Origin: Geosiphon pyriformis
Lineage: Eukaryota > Glomeromycota > Glomeromycetes > Archaeosporales > Geosiphonaceae
NCBI GenBank assembly: GCA_016748015.1
Contig: JAAOMT010000239.1
Location: 164,812-228,811, forward strand
Length of the DNA stretch: 64,000 bases
Reading direction: 5' to 3'
The position numbers were made by a program, and so were the translations under genes. Every line of letters begins with the position of its first letter. Position 1 is the stretch's first letter. Of the stretch, positions 35,846 to 46,843 are shown piece after piece. The notes below the pieces were generated by a model. The model was given only the letters and a program-made list of their open reading frames with translations. It was not told where the DNA came from and searched no databases.

Positions 35846-36045
35846 GGTGGAGTATAGATTGGATTCCTAATTATTTCATCAGCTATTTCACCGCCACTTG
35901 AAAAGTTCCTATAAAGTTTTTCAAAAAATGTGAATTGGCATGCTTTACACTCATTCATATTTTTTCTTATGCTCTCTTGACACACTTCACATTCATTGCA
36001 ATTATGAGCTTCTGGACGAGCTCTTTTAATATCAAGATTTTCCAT
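35635..36045 (-). pseudogene. Truncated TKL-like kinase: exon 1 only, with a poly-Asn run
   Basis: ATG at 36045 (accATGG context, as in the intact genes) opens 136 codons. They show the Cys/His cluster (HNCNECEVCQ and ECKACQ), NFSSGGEIADEIIRNPIY, a run of 12 Asn encoded by the TTA/AAT microsatellite, YYEWIRWKSL, the glycine loop GEGGFG and IDG-like CLDGFINKFSIKHH. The frame then stops just before the VAIK lysine should appear, and no exon 2 follows. What follows instead is the oppositely oriented tail relic. The open frame is intact and could be expressed as a short Cys-cluster protein without kinase activity, but truncation at a rearrangement is the simplest reading. Confidence 0.75.
35807..35845 (+). 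repeat. (TTA)n microsatellite inside a kinase exon
   Basis: About 12-13 TTA units, read on - as AAT and translated as Asn in the truncated kinase relic. Confidence 0.93.
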
Positions 36046-39000
36046 GGTGTTGATAAACTATGAAGAGGTTCTTGTGAGATGTCAATAAAATGGTATTTTA
36101 AAAAGGAATGTCTCTTTACGGATATTATGTTAAAAGGGTGAGTTCAGATTTATGCATTAAAATATGCAAAAAAATTGGTCAATCATTTACGATAATAGGA
36201 ATTATCCTGAAAGGCAAGTATGGAACCTCGTTCAACTTTTAATCTAATAAATTAGAATATAGCTCAGTTAATTATGCAAATGTATTATTATTTACTGTGA
36301 TATGGGTTGATCCTAATCATAAAATCTAACATTATAAATGTGTCTTATATTTAAAAACCTTAAATAGACCCAATACTAAAGTTTTTAATAAAGTTTACAA
36401 TAAAATCTTTTATTAATAATCCTTTGCCAATATACTTTTTCAATAATATTTTTAAACAGTATTGTTATAATATTATTTAGCCATTAAATTTCAATAAATA
36501 ACTTTAATTTTGAAGTTTTGATGTATTAATCTTAAAACAAAGTCTAAAGAATCCAAATAAAATTAATTGTTTGTTTGGTTTAAACTTCCAAGTACCAAAT
36601 TATTATTACTTGTTGAATATGGTTTTTAAAGTTTATATTTAGATTTTTTTAATATATTAAAAAAAACTTGTATTTTATGTTTATATAATTTTCTTTACAA
36701 CTTAATATTTACATTTAAAAATTATAAAATAAATCTTATAACTTTTTTATGTGATTTTTAATGTTCATGCTTGGTTTTTTTTTTAAAATACAAAATAAAA
36801 TATTTATTTTATGTTTATAAAATTTTAGTATTTAAATTCTTTTTAATATACTAGCTAATTAAATGTTATTATTACTATTAAAGTAATTAATTAATTTTAT
36901 ATAGTTTTAAATAAATTTTTCTGTAATTTGATATTAGAATCTCAAAGTTAAAAAATAATTATTATAGCTTACTTAATATAATTCTTAATATTTATATTTA
37001 AATTTTTTTTAATATATAGAACAAAATGTATATTTAATTTAAAGATTATAAATGTTTATATTTGAATTTTTTTAATATATTAGCTTGCTAAACATTACTA
37101 TTATTATTAATAAATATATATTAATGATTTCTTAATTTAATTCTTTAAAATTAGTCTTTTATAAATTATTTTTGTTATATAAAAAACTATGTACTATTCT
37201 TTTTTAATAGCAAAAATAAGTTATTAAGACCAAAAATATATTTGTTTTATATATTAATAGAAAAATAAAAAAAATAAAGTTTTTAATAACACGTTTGCTG
37301 TTTAGCTGAAAAAAAAATTGTTTCAAGCACAGTTTATAAAGCTTCTATTTATTAATAAAAATTTGATATTTTTTCACAAATTTTTTTTAATAAGTAATTT
37401 GTAATATAAATATCTACTATATTCTTATTAATATAAATGAAAAAAAAACATTTTAAAGCAAACTAATTTTATAAAAGTTAATTGATAATAGTAGATATAA
37501 AAACCTAAGAAAATAAAAATCTATGGCATTATCTGTTGTAACATGTTAAATTTTTAAAGTTTTTAAAGTTTTTATTATGTGTAAAAAGATGTCTATGGAA
37601 TACAAATAAGTATGTTGTATTATTATTTTTCTTTAAATTTATATTGTAACTTTTATTATTTACACATTATAAGCATGTTTAAAAATATTAACCACAGCAA
37701 TAAAAAGCATATTGCTTAAAAATTAGCAGAATTTTTTAACAAATAATGTTATTACAACAAAGTTGCAAAGATTATATGAGCACTTTTAAAAATATAATAT
37801 AATAGAATTAAATTTTTTTGTTCAAAATATTTCGATTATAGTATTTTTTTTAAATTAATTCAAAAAATTATAAAATATTTTAAAAATGTTTTTGCTGTTT
37901 TTTTTTGCATGTAATACTTTTTTATTGTTATTATTACTATGAATTTTGTTGTCAATCTGACTATTTAGTTGTTGTTGTTGTTGCGATTAATTTTTTAATT
38001 TTAATAATTTTTTGGTTAATTTTACAATTGCATTTTTTCATATATTGCTTTTAAATTTAAGTTTTTAAAAAATGTTTTTACATAATTAAATATTTTTTGT
38101 ATTTTTCATTCATTTTGAAAGTTTTTATTAAAATATATTATTTGTTGTTTAATTAAATTTCATAATTGAAAATAGTAGCGATTCGGCTACACTTTGTTAT
38201 AGAAATAAAAAAATAAAAAAAATAGTTACACGTAAAAATATTAACTTTGTGATCATATTAGCTTTTTAATTTTTTTCATTATCACTTTATGAAATAATTG
38301 AAAATTCAAATTCAGTAAAAAGGTCAAAAAGAAAGTTTATTACTTTTTTGTTTTGTTAGGAAAAAATTAAGATCCAAAATTTTTTCTTAAATAATCTTAA
38401 GCATGAAATAACTATTTATTTAGAATCTGTATTGCTAATTTATAAACAAAGTTTTGGTCCTAATTTTTTTTGTAACAATTTAATTCAAAAATTTTAAACA
38501 TAAATTTATGTTTACTTAAAAATGCCATTTAATTTTTTAATTAAATTTTTTCTATTTCAAGAAATCAGTGATTTTTAATGGTTTAATTTTTAATCTAGTT
38601 ATTTGTTTTATAATATAAAATGAAATATTATCCAAAGTGAATTATTAAACTTAAAAATTATAAATAATAAGCTTAGTGTACTATTAATAATCAATCAATT
38701 CGTATTATTCATCATGATTATTGAGCTTTCATTTATAAGAGCTGAGTTACATTTATTTTCACAAACGATTTAAAGTAATTGAGAATCTAATTTTATTTCG
38801 AATACTTATAATAAAAAGATCAAATCACTCTAAAAAAAACGTTTTGGCTTATATAATTCATATTTAAATTTTAGAATTTAAGATATACTAAAGTTGAGCG
38901 GAAAAATAAATTCACTAATCACCATTAGTTTTTCTTGTCTAAATAAACAGTTACATGTATTAAAATAGTCTTCACTGATTACACGTAATGATATTAAAAA

Positions 39001-39091
39001 TATTTTACTGATTACCTTCTGGTAGATAAATAAATTCTTTTTAAGTAGAGTAAAATGAAAGTTTATCTTATTAATTTAATCAAAAAAGTCG
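36046..39091. other. AT-rich desert of about 3 kb
   Basis: The first 120 bases upstream of the truncated kinase resemble the proximal promoters of the family (CCTTTTTAAAATACC and AACATAATATCCGTAAA on -). The rest is nearly pure A+T with a short (GTT)n run at about 37970-37984 and no gene. Confidence 0.5.
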
Positions 39092-39959
39092 CTAAAAAAC
39101 AACATAATTGAACAAACCTGTTGAGAAATTAACCGTCTGCGCAGTTAAAAGACGACTTGTATAAATTGCTTCAGGGTGAAAGACTGTTGACCATTTTGTT
39201 GTCTGGTCGTATTCACTAATGTCTTTTTTGAGTTTATTTGAATCAGCAATTGCTTTTACGAATGTATCTGCTTCCTGAAACTGTGCATTATCGATATCCC
39301 GCATTTCAAACAATCTATCTTTAACTTCTTTGGACGTGGGACGTTTCAATGGATCAGCATCCCAACACCTTTGAATTATTTGAGCAAAACAAGGTGGAAT
39401 AGTGGGTGATGCGATATCAGGTCTTTCACCGTTTAGAATATTCATTATGAGAATGACATCATGAGGACGATCATGAAAGGGAGGCTTTCCTGTCGCTATT
39501 TCACACAATATCATCCCTAAACTATAAACATCCCCAGCCAGTGTGTGTTTTGCCCCTTTTAAAACCTCTGGGGGAATGTATGGAATTACTCCAAAAACTT
39601 TGGTTTCTGAATTTGCTAATACTTCCTTGTTTGCAGGTCGACTCAATCCAAAATCTCCAATCGCTACACTCTCGTATGAAAATTGTAGGATATTTCCCGA
39701 ATGTAGGTCGCGATGAATCATACCAGCAGAATGAAGAGTACTAAGTGCGGCTGCAACTCCTATCGCGTATTTTGCTTTAAGCTCCCAACGAGTGTCATAA
39801 AAGTATGTGGATAAATATTTCCGCATATCTCCATATTGGGCAAGCTGCATCACAAGACCATAATCGAGTGTTTCGGGATTTTGCGTAATCCCTAGTATTT
39901 TTGAGATAAACCGTGTACCATGTTCTTTAGTGAATATAGCTCTTTGAACATTTATCTAA

Positions 39960-40003
<44 letters not shown>

Positions 40004-40511
40004 TCAATGAAGAAATTATATAAATTTCAGAGATTTTATTTAAATAGTTTTTAATTACCTCCTTAAAGATTTCCCAATTGTTTTGTGAATTTGAATTTAT
40101 AAATTTTATTGCAACTTTCTTATTTTTCTTTCTTTGATACTCAGTTCCACCATAATGTTGTATTAAACTTAAATCAATTATTCCATCAATCCATGTTGCT
40201 TTGTATATAGTCCCAAATCCTCCCTGGCCAATCTTGGAAATATCACTTAAACGCTCCCAAGGAATCCATTCATAATATTCAAATCTATCCCAATCTCGTT
40301 CATTCTTGGCTGGTACAAACATTGGGTGTTTAATGATTTCGTCAACAGTTTCGTTGCCACTAGAAAAGTTAGTATAGAGCTTTTCAACAAACAAGAAACA
40401 GCATGCCTCGCATAAATTGGAGTCTTTGTTTTTGATATTTCTTTGACACATTTTACAATCGTCACAACTATGAGCTTGTGGACGAGTTCTTAAAATATCA
40501 AAGTATTCCAT
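39092..40511 (-). CDS. TKL-like protein kinase K3 (two exons, 438 aa)
   Basis: Exons 40059-40511 and 39092-39955 join in phase 0 after IFKE, the same site as in K1, K2 and K4; the 103 bp intron holds a TAA microsatellite. The Cys/His cluster (H14, C16, C19, C22, C34, C37, C38) is followed by NFSSGNETVDEIIKHP. Kinase motifs: GQGGFG 95-100, K136 in VAIKF, HRDLHSGN (232-239), canonical DFG at 252-254 followed by LSRP (the others have LCQP), and YIPPEVLKGAKHTLAGDVYS. It ends with the family tail (HPEAIYTSRLLTAQ, VNFSTGLFNY). It is the most divergent of the four and lacks the shared promoter blocks. All catalytic residues are present; target unknown. Confidence 0.9.
39959..40001 (+). repeat. (TAA)n microsatellite in the K3 intron
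   Basis: About 14 TAA units directly inside the 3' part of the intron on -, where they form a TTA run just before the TTTTAG acceptor and act as its T-rich tract. Confidence 0.93.
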
Positions 40512-43151
40512 GGTGTAGATAAAATGTCAATAGCGAATATGGTTTTCTGAGATTTCTCAAGATCTTTATTCTGAAGTTTGAGCTTTGAAAAGAGGCTTTC
40601 TTTTAAAAGGTTTTATTCACAGTACCCATTAAAAAGGAATCTTTTCTTCTTTGTGTTATTGAAACGATTCAATCATTGACGCCTTAAATCTCGTATTCAT
40701 AAAACAAAGAATTAAATTCCTGGCTAAAATTGGTTAAAAAGGTTAAAGCACATGATCATGCATTTTAGTCTCCTATCTAAAGGTAAAACTTTTATGATTC
40801 AAAACTGTAGTAGACAAAAATTTTACTTTGTTTTCAATGTGAAACAGGGAATCAACCATTGATTAAAGTTCCGGATCTTTCCAAAATGAGTTAAAACGAG
40901 TTTAATGTCAAGTTACATCCTGAATGAATAGCTTAATTTCTTTCTGGGAAACAGGCATTCAAAGAAAAAAAATTTCAAATAATCTGCATCGTCTAATATT
41001 TCACAAATTCCTTGTGTAAGAATTGAGGAATATTAAGTTAAATAAAAAATCGAGTATGAAAACTGAACTAAAGCTTTAATCTCTAAAATATATACATGTA
41101 TTAATAAAAAGTAAGCCAAACCGTTTTTTCTGCTAATTTGTCTTTGGTTACAATTTGGTAGAAGAAGTAATATTTCATGTTAATACTTACTACTTTGGAT
41201 CTTTTTATTTGCAAAAAAGAATTGGAAATAACTTCTGTTTTAATTATTAAAACACCGGAATTCATAGTAAAATTTTAGAAATTATCTGAATTACTTTCCA
41301 TTGAATTATAATAAAACTTCTAGTAGCTTTCTTTATATACTTGCATTTTACAATTTTATAAAAGTTTTATATCTTTTGGTTTATAAGAATTTAATATTTA
41401 TTTATAAAAGAATGCAAATAATTAGAAAAAGTAAACTTTGTAAATCAGGTTAATTATTTAACCAATATTAAGTAAGCTTTTAAAATAAATTTTTAATACC
41501 ATAATTTTGGTTTGTAAATTAAAAGTTTTAATCTTAATTAATGATTTTTAATTTTTAAGAATAATCTATGAGATATTTTTTATGTTTCAAAGGTCAGTTA
41601 TTTTATTACATCTTCATATTTAAGCCTTTAACGAAAAAATTTTATTTTGCTTTTTAAACTAAATATTTAAAAAAATTAATATTTTTAATGATAAAATATT
41701 TTATCAATACTTGAAACAATTAATAAAGAAGTTTTTAATCAAAAATACTTGGTTTATTCTGTTATTTTAAAAAATCACAAAATTGTGATTTACATAAGAT
41801 TATTAAGTATAGTTTACAAAAAAGTTTAAAAGGAAAATGAGATTTTTATTTGTTTTTAATTTTATAAAATATTAATTTATGTAATTATTGATAATAATAT
41901 TTTTTTTGAATTAATAAAAACAAATTTTATTAAAATATAAAAATTATTAAATTTTATTAATGCAAATTAATACTTTTTATTTAGGTTAAATAATAAATAT
42001 GATTATAATAAAGTTATTAAGTCATTTTTGAAAATGACTGCTAAAATTAATTCTTGTCCCATATTTTGATTTTACCTAATAATCTTTTTAAAGTTTTAAT
42101 TTTATTTAAGTACTCTTAATAAAAATCATCACTTTAAAACTAGTTGGATTTTTACATTTTGAAATGAATATATAATTATACTTGAAATATTATGTATTTT
42201 TTATCTAATATGACATTTTGCCAACAATAATAATTAATTTCCCATTTTTCGTTATTTTAATATGATCAATTATTGTTACTCAATACGTAAGAGTTTAACA
42301 AAATATTCCGTTTTTAGCAAAATTTTTTATATTAAACTTAAAAGTTTAAAAGGTTAATTAAATCAAATTCTAACCTCAAATGAATCTTATTTTTTTTCAT
42401 ACGAGCATGTTTTCATAATTAAGATTTATCATTAGAGCTGTAAAATATACTTTTATCAAATTATTTACTTTTTTTGTAAACAATGTAAATAATTTAAAAA
42501 TAAAATTGTATATTAAAATTCATTCAAATAGTAAATCAAAAATTGATTAACTAATAATAAAGTATTTAAGAATCGCATTGTAATTGACCGAAAATTATTT
42601 TATGAATCCATAATTAATTCAAAATGTTTTAATTAATTTTACGATATATTCAAAATTGTCTTTAATGATGACAAATAATAATGAAAACAAGATTATCTTA
42701 ACTGTAAATGTGTTGTTTTGATACGATTTTATTTACTATTTGTAAGAATGGTTAGTTATTTGAAAAACTTGTTTGTTTTTACTGGGATTCATATTAATTC
42801 AAAATTTTTCTCTTAAAAAAAACTAATACCATCAATAATATTAAGACGCTTGATTATCTTCTCAATATTTTTAACATAAATCTTATTATTCTTCATTCAG
42901 CTGGAATTTTTAACATAAAAAAGCAATTAGTTAAAAAAGTCGAAATACAACGAGTGCTTTATCTTCCAATTGTAGTATCAAACTTTCAATTTTATTTCAA
43001 AATAATTATCCTATTAACAAAAATTTACCATCGATGGCTAACAAAAAAAATTATACACATTTTACAAAGTGTTTACAAATTAATAAAATGTCCATATGGA
43101 ATTAGCTAGCTATTTCCCATGATATTTATCAATTTCATTTTGAATCCTATC
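40512..43151. other. AT-rich intergenic region
   Basis: 40512-40760 is the presumed promoter of K3 and has CCTTTTTAATGGG in common style with the family, but not the full shared blocks. The rest is AT-rich with no gene seen. Confidence 0.5.
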
Positions 43152-44357
43152 TTATTCTAGCTCATTAAAACCATAATTTTTTCCAAGCTTGAATCCTCTC
43201 AGTTGATTCTGCTGTTCCCATTGTTCCCTGATGAAACTAGGACGTATTGAATGACTGGGGCGATAGTTTGAATACGTGGGTGATTGATTATAAAAGAAAA
43301 CATCATGTTTATCTAAACTTGATTCATGATTTTCTCTATGATTACTTGTATCAGAGTTCACCATCCTTTCCTTTCCTTTGAAACTATGACATTTTTGATG
43401 AGTTATATCTGAAACAAAAAGGGATTCCTTCATTTGAACCTTCTCCTTTTTTTCTTTTGCTTTATCGAGTTTAGAACCGGGATCAATTACAATATTTAAA
43501 ATTTGATCATGTTTATGATGACGATGAGTGTCATTCGAAACTTTTTTTGGCCTTCTTAAACTTCTTGCCCTTTCAACTGAGAATCCTAACCAATCAACAA
43601 GCCCTCTTCGTTTTTTTGTTGATGGCATTCTCTTGACACGGATTCCATCAATAATTGTTCCCCTTTTTGGCATTTTCAGGCTAGGAGTCATCACTTCAAT
43701 CTCAACTACGGATTTCTCATATTGTGTTGATTCGTCACTTGATGAACTTGCAATAGAATGACGATAACATTTTTTAGATAATTGAATCTTCTTTTGAGAT
43801 CTAATTATCCGACTTCGTCGAAATATGAATAATGCAGTAATGATAAATAGAAGAAGCATTATCAATATTATCGGGATTGCTGGGCTTCTTTTATAAGGGG
43901 ATTGGTGATTTTTATCAAGGTGTGTTGGAAAGGGTACGAAGTTAGTAGACGTTGATGTAACGACTGTTTCGGTCGCAATTGGGTCTGGGGTTATGGTATA
44001 TGTTGATTTTGTCGTGATCTCAGTGACTATTGTCGAAGTTTCAGTAATATTACTTTGAGTTTTCACAAGAATTTCTTGGTCAGAAATATTGGTCTTTGGA
44101 ATTTCACTTTTGAATGTTGGAGGCGAAGTAGGTGTTGATGAAAAAAGTTCTGATGATGATGAGGATGGTGATAATAGTAACGATGAAAATGACGTCGTGG
44201 TGGTGGCGATGGTTGTTGTTGCTGATGCTGTTGTTGTTGCATTTGTTGCTGTTAATGGTAACGAAGAAAAGGGCGATGATTTTAAGGTTGAATCAGCTTT
44301 TGATTTTTCACGGCTTTTGGGTGGAGCCCGTCGAATAAAATTTAGGTTTTTTGCCAT
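43152..44357 (-). CDS. Ser/Thr-rich single-pass membrane protein (401 aa)
   Basis: One open exon with ATG at 44357. Residues 25-145 are rich in Ser, Thr and Pro (runs such as TTTIATTTTSFSS and SSSSS) with two possible N-glycosylation sites (NIT, NIS), like an O-mannosylated stalk. A TM segment lies at 160-179 (AIPIILIMLLLFIITALFIF), followed at once by Arg-rich residues (RRSRIIRSQKK) that mark the cytosolic side, and a 220-residue basic tail with Ser-rich patches and a His cluster. The architecture is that of fungal wall-stress sensors (Mid2/Wsc/Axl2-like), but no Wsc Cys domain is visible and no signal peptide stands at the N-terminus. The Ser/Thr part could therefore need an upstream exon. 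Function not recognised. Confidence 0.75.
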   Translation of the reverse strand: MAKNLNFIRRAPPKSREKSKADSTLKSSPFSSLPLTATNATTTASATTTIATTTTSFSSLLLSPSSSSSELFSSTPTSPPTFKSEIPKTNISDQEILVKTQSNITETSTIVTEITTKSTYTITPDPIATETVVTSTSTNFVPFPTHLDKNHQSPYKRSPAIPIILIMLLLFIITALFIFRRSRIIRSQKKIQLSKKCYRHSIASSSSDESTQYEKSVVEIEVMTPSLKMPKRGTIIDGIRVKRMPSTKKRRGLVDWLGFSVERARSLRRPKKVSNDTHRHHKHDQILNIVIDPGSKLDKAKEKKEKVQMKESLFVSDITHQKCHSFKGKERMVNSDTSNHRENHESSLDKHDVFFYNQSPTYSNYRPSHSIRPSFIREQWEQQNQLRGFKLGKNYGFNELE

Positions 44358-46208
44358 TAGCCTTGGAAGATTTTTGTGTTCTATGGAAAAATTTTCCCCA
44401 GGTTATTTTTTGTTTAGAACTATTAATAAAAATGAAATTTGTTTTTTCTGCAAAATAATTTTAATCAAACAATTAATTTAACGAGGTATCAGTTGTAAAA
44501 ATATCCCCAGATTTTATCAACGAATAAAACTATCAAAGTATGGGAAAAAATTTCTAGAGAACAAATCCCACACTCAAAGGATTAGAATCTAAAGAAATCG
44601 ATCTAAACATATGTAACATTCGACCCTTCTTCCACTCTTAACTTTCTATTTCTTTAAAAAACATTAACAGGACATTAACATACTTGAGTTATAAATACAC
44701 AATACTTTTCGTTACTAGAAGAATTTACACTGGATGATGATGATGAAAATTTTCTCAAGGGGTGAATTTGGGCGTGTGATTTACCGTGAGCTACTTGGGG
44801 TGGTATCAAATATTTGTGCCCTTGGTGAGCTTTGAGTATAATGATATGAAAAATGATTAGGTTTTGAGAGGGGGAGGGGGGGGGTAAAGAGATTGATTTT
44901 TGAGTAAGAAGATAATTTATGGATAAGAGAATGGTTGTTTATGGGTAAAAAGAAAGAGTAAGGGAATAGAGGAAAAGCTAAATCGATGGGAGAATATTTG
45001 AATGGATTAAAATTGATTAGCTAAGGATATCGTATGGGTCATATGATAAGATGGGAAAACGTAAAATAATGGGAAAAAAAGGGATTAAACTATGAAATAA
45101 AAGGTTAAAAAACTTCAAACGACGATAAGATGGTAAAGGAGTTTTGTCAAACTATTTTATAGTTCCTTAGATAAGGTTTTTCCTTAATATGTTTTTGTTT
45201 TTGTGGGGGTATTGTATATTGTTAATGCCTGGTTTTTTTTTTTGGGTAAATATTTTTCAATCGTTTAGTACATGGTTTTAGCAAATTTTTTAAGTAAAAC
45301 TTATTTTTGGCGCGGACTTTTCTCGAAAACAATTGTGGCAGATCAAATTCCTACTATTCATAAACTTTGAAGCGAAAAAGGTAATATCTAAATAGCCGAA
45401 TTTCTAACTAACTTAGAAATTCAACTGGTGTTCCCGATTTCCTAAAAGAATATGTGAACGTAGATCATAAATAATAAATATTTTCTAAATATTTAAAGGC
45501 TTCTTCCTGAGAGAAATTTCATGAATTTTTTATGCACTAAATACTCAGTATCTTTCGCTTGTGGTTTGGGAACTCTCCTGGTTATATTACTCTTTTGATG
45601 ATGTGAAGCTTTGGAGTTAGATAATTAATCCAGGGTGATAATAATATTTTGAAATTTAACTTTAGAAAAATTAAAATACGTTCATTCATTGATGCTCAGC
45701 GGAAATTGGATTTTTTTTCAATTCAACCATGTGATTTGAAAGAATTTTCTATTTAGAAGATTTTCAAAGATTGTTAAAAAAAATTATAAAGGTCTTTGAT
45801 CGAATAAATAATTGTCTAATATAGTATAGACCCAAATTTTTCATTGAGAAATGATAATAAAATTCTTTTATTTACAAATTAATTTGTCGTCGTCATGAAA
45901 AAAAATTTCATTATTCATAATAAACTATTTCGATTTTTATCTTTTTATTATTAGTTAAACAAAGAACAATATATATATTTTGTTTTTCTTACTCACGGTA
46001 ATTTAGAAATAATTTTCGTTAAAAAAAAAAAGGGTTACTCGTAATTGTTTTGCGTAAAAATGATGAAATTTCTATAAAAAATTTTGTGAGGATTTCAACA
46101 AACAAATTTTTAAATTAGAAATTGGAGAATCAAACCCATTTTCATCTTTTATGAGAGGTTAACTAAAAAATATGAAACATTTGGAATACCGATTTGCAAG
46201 ACCGATCC

Positions 46209-46272
<64 letters not shown>

Positions 46273-46843
46273 GATAAATTTATTTCTAATCGATTCTAGG
46301 CTGTTTAAAAAAAAAGTTAGATTATGTATTATCATAGATCTGGACTTTTAAATAATAGTTTTTTGTAAAATTACTAAACTTGTGCCCAATTAAATATTTG
46401 AATAAAAATGTTGAAAAAGAAAAAAGTGCTTGTAAAATTGATACAACTGAATATGTTAATCATCAAGTTTTGAAAATATATATCTTAATCTGCTGCACAT
46501 ATATATAATCCAACCGTAAAGATCTTGAAATCTGTTTTTAAAATTTAAATCTCGAAACTAGAAAAACCTGAAAAGGAACGATCAATCGTGTGTGCTACAT
46601 TTTCTAACAAATTATATTCAAATATAATGAATTTCGAATCAATAAATTTAAATTTAAGTAGATATCGTAAAGAATAATAATAATTATAAAGACGGTGATA
46701 TATAGATTTAGAGTACAGATTGAGAAAATTTGAAAATATACTGTGCAAGTTTCAAACTTTTGGTATCCATGTTTTAAGAGCATTCATTGAAAATCACTTT
46801 ACTCATTCACTCAAATTCTCAATCACAACTTGTGGTTAGATTA
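44358..46843. other. Promoter flank and intergenic region with a TTA microsatellite
   Basis: 44358-45130 is more balanced, purine-rich on + (including a G run at about 44871-44884), and probably holds the leader and promoter of the membrane protein gene; TTATAAATACACAA at about 44690 is present. The rest is AT-rich with a (TTA)n array at 46209-46272. The short - frame at 46545-46748 shows nothing recognisable. Confidence 0.45.
46209..46272 (+). repeat. (TTA)n trinucleotide microsatellite
   Basis: About 21 perfect TTA units, the longest such array in the window, in an intergenic region. Confidence 0.95.

Noticed and set aside
44089-44481. Acidic/Val-rich frames on + opposite the membrane protein
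   Set aside because: Antisense of the Ser/Thr repeat region; composition is explained by the sense codons.
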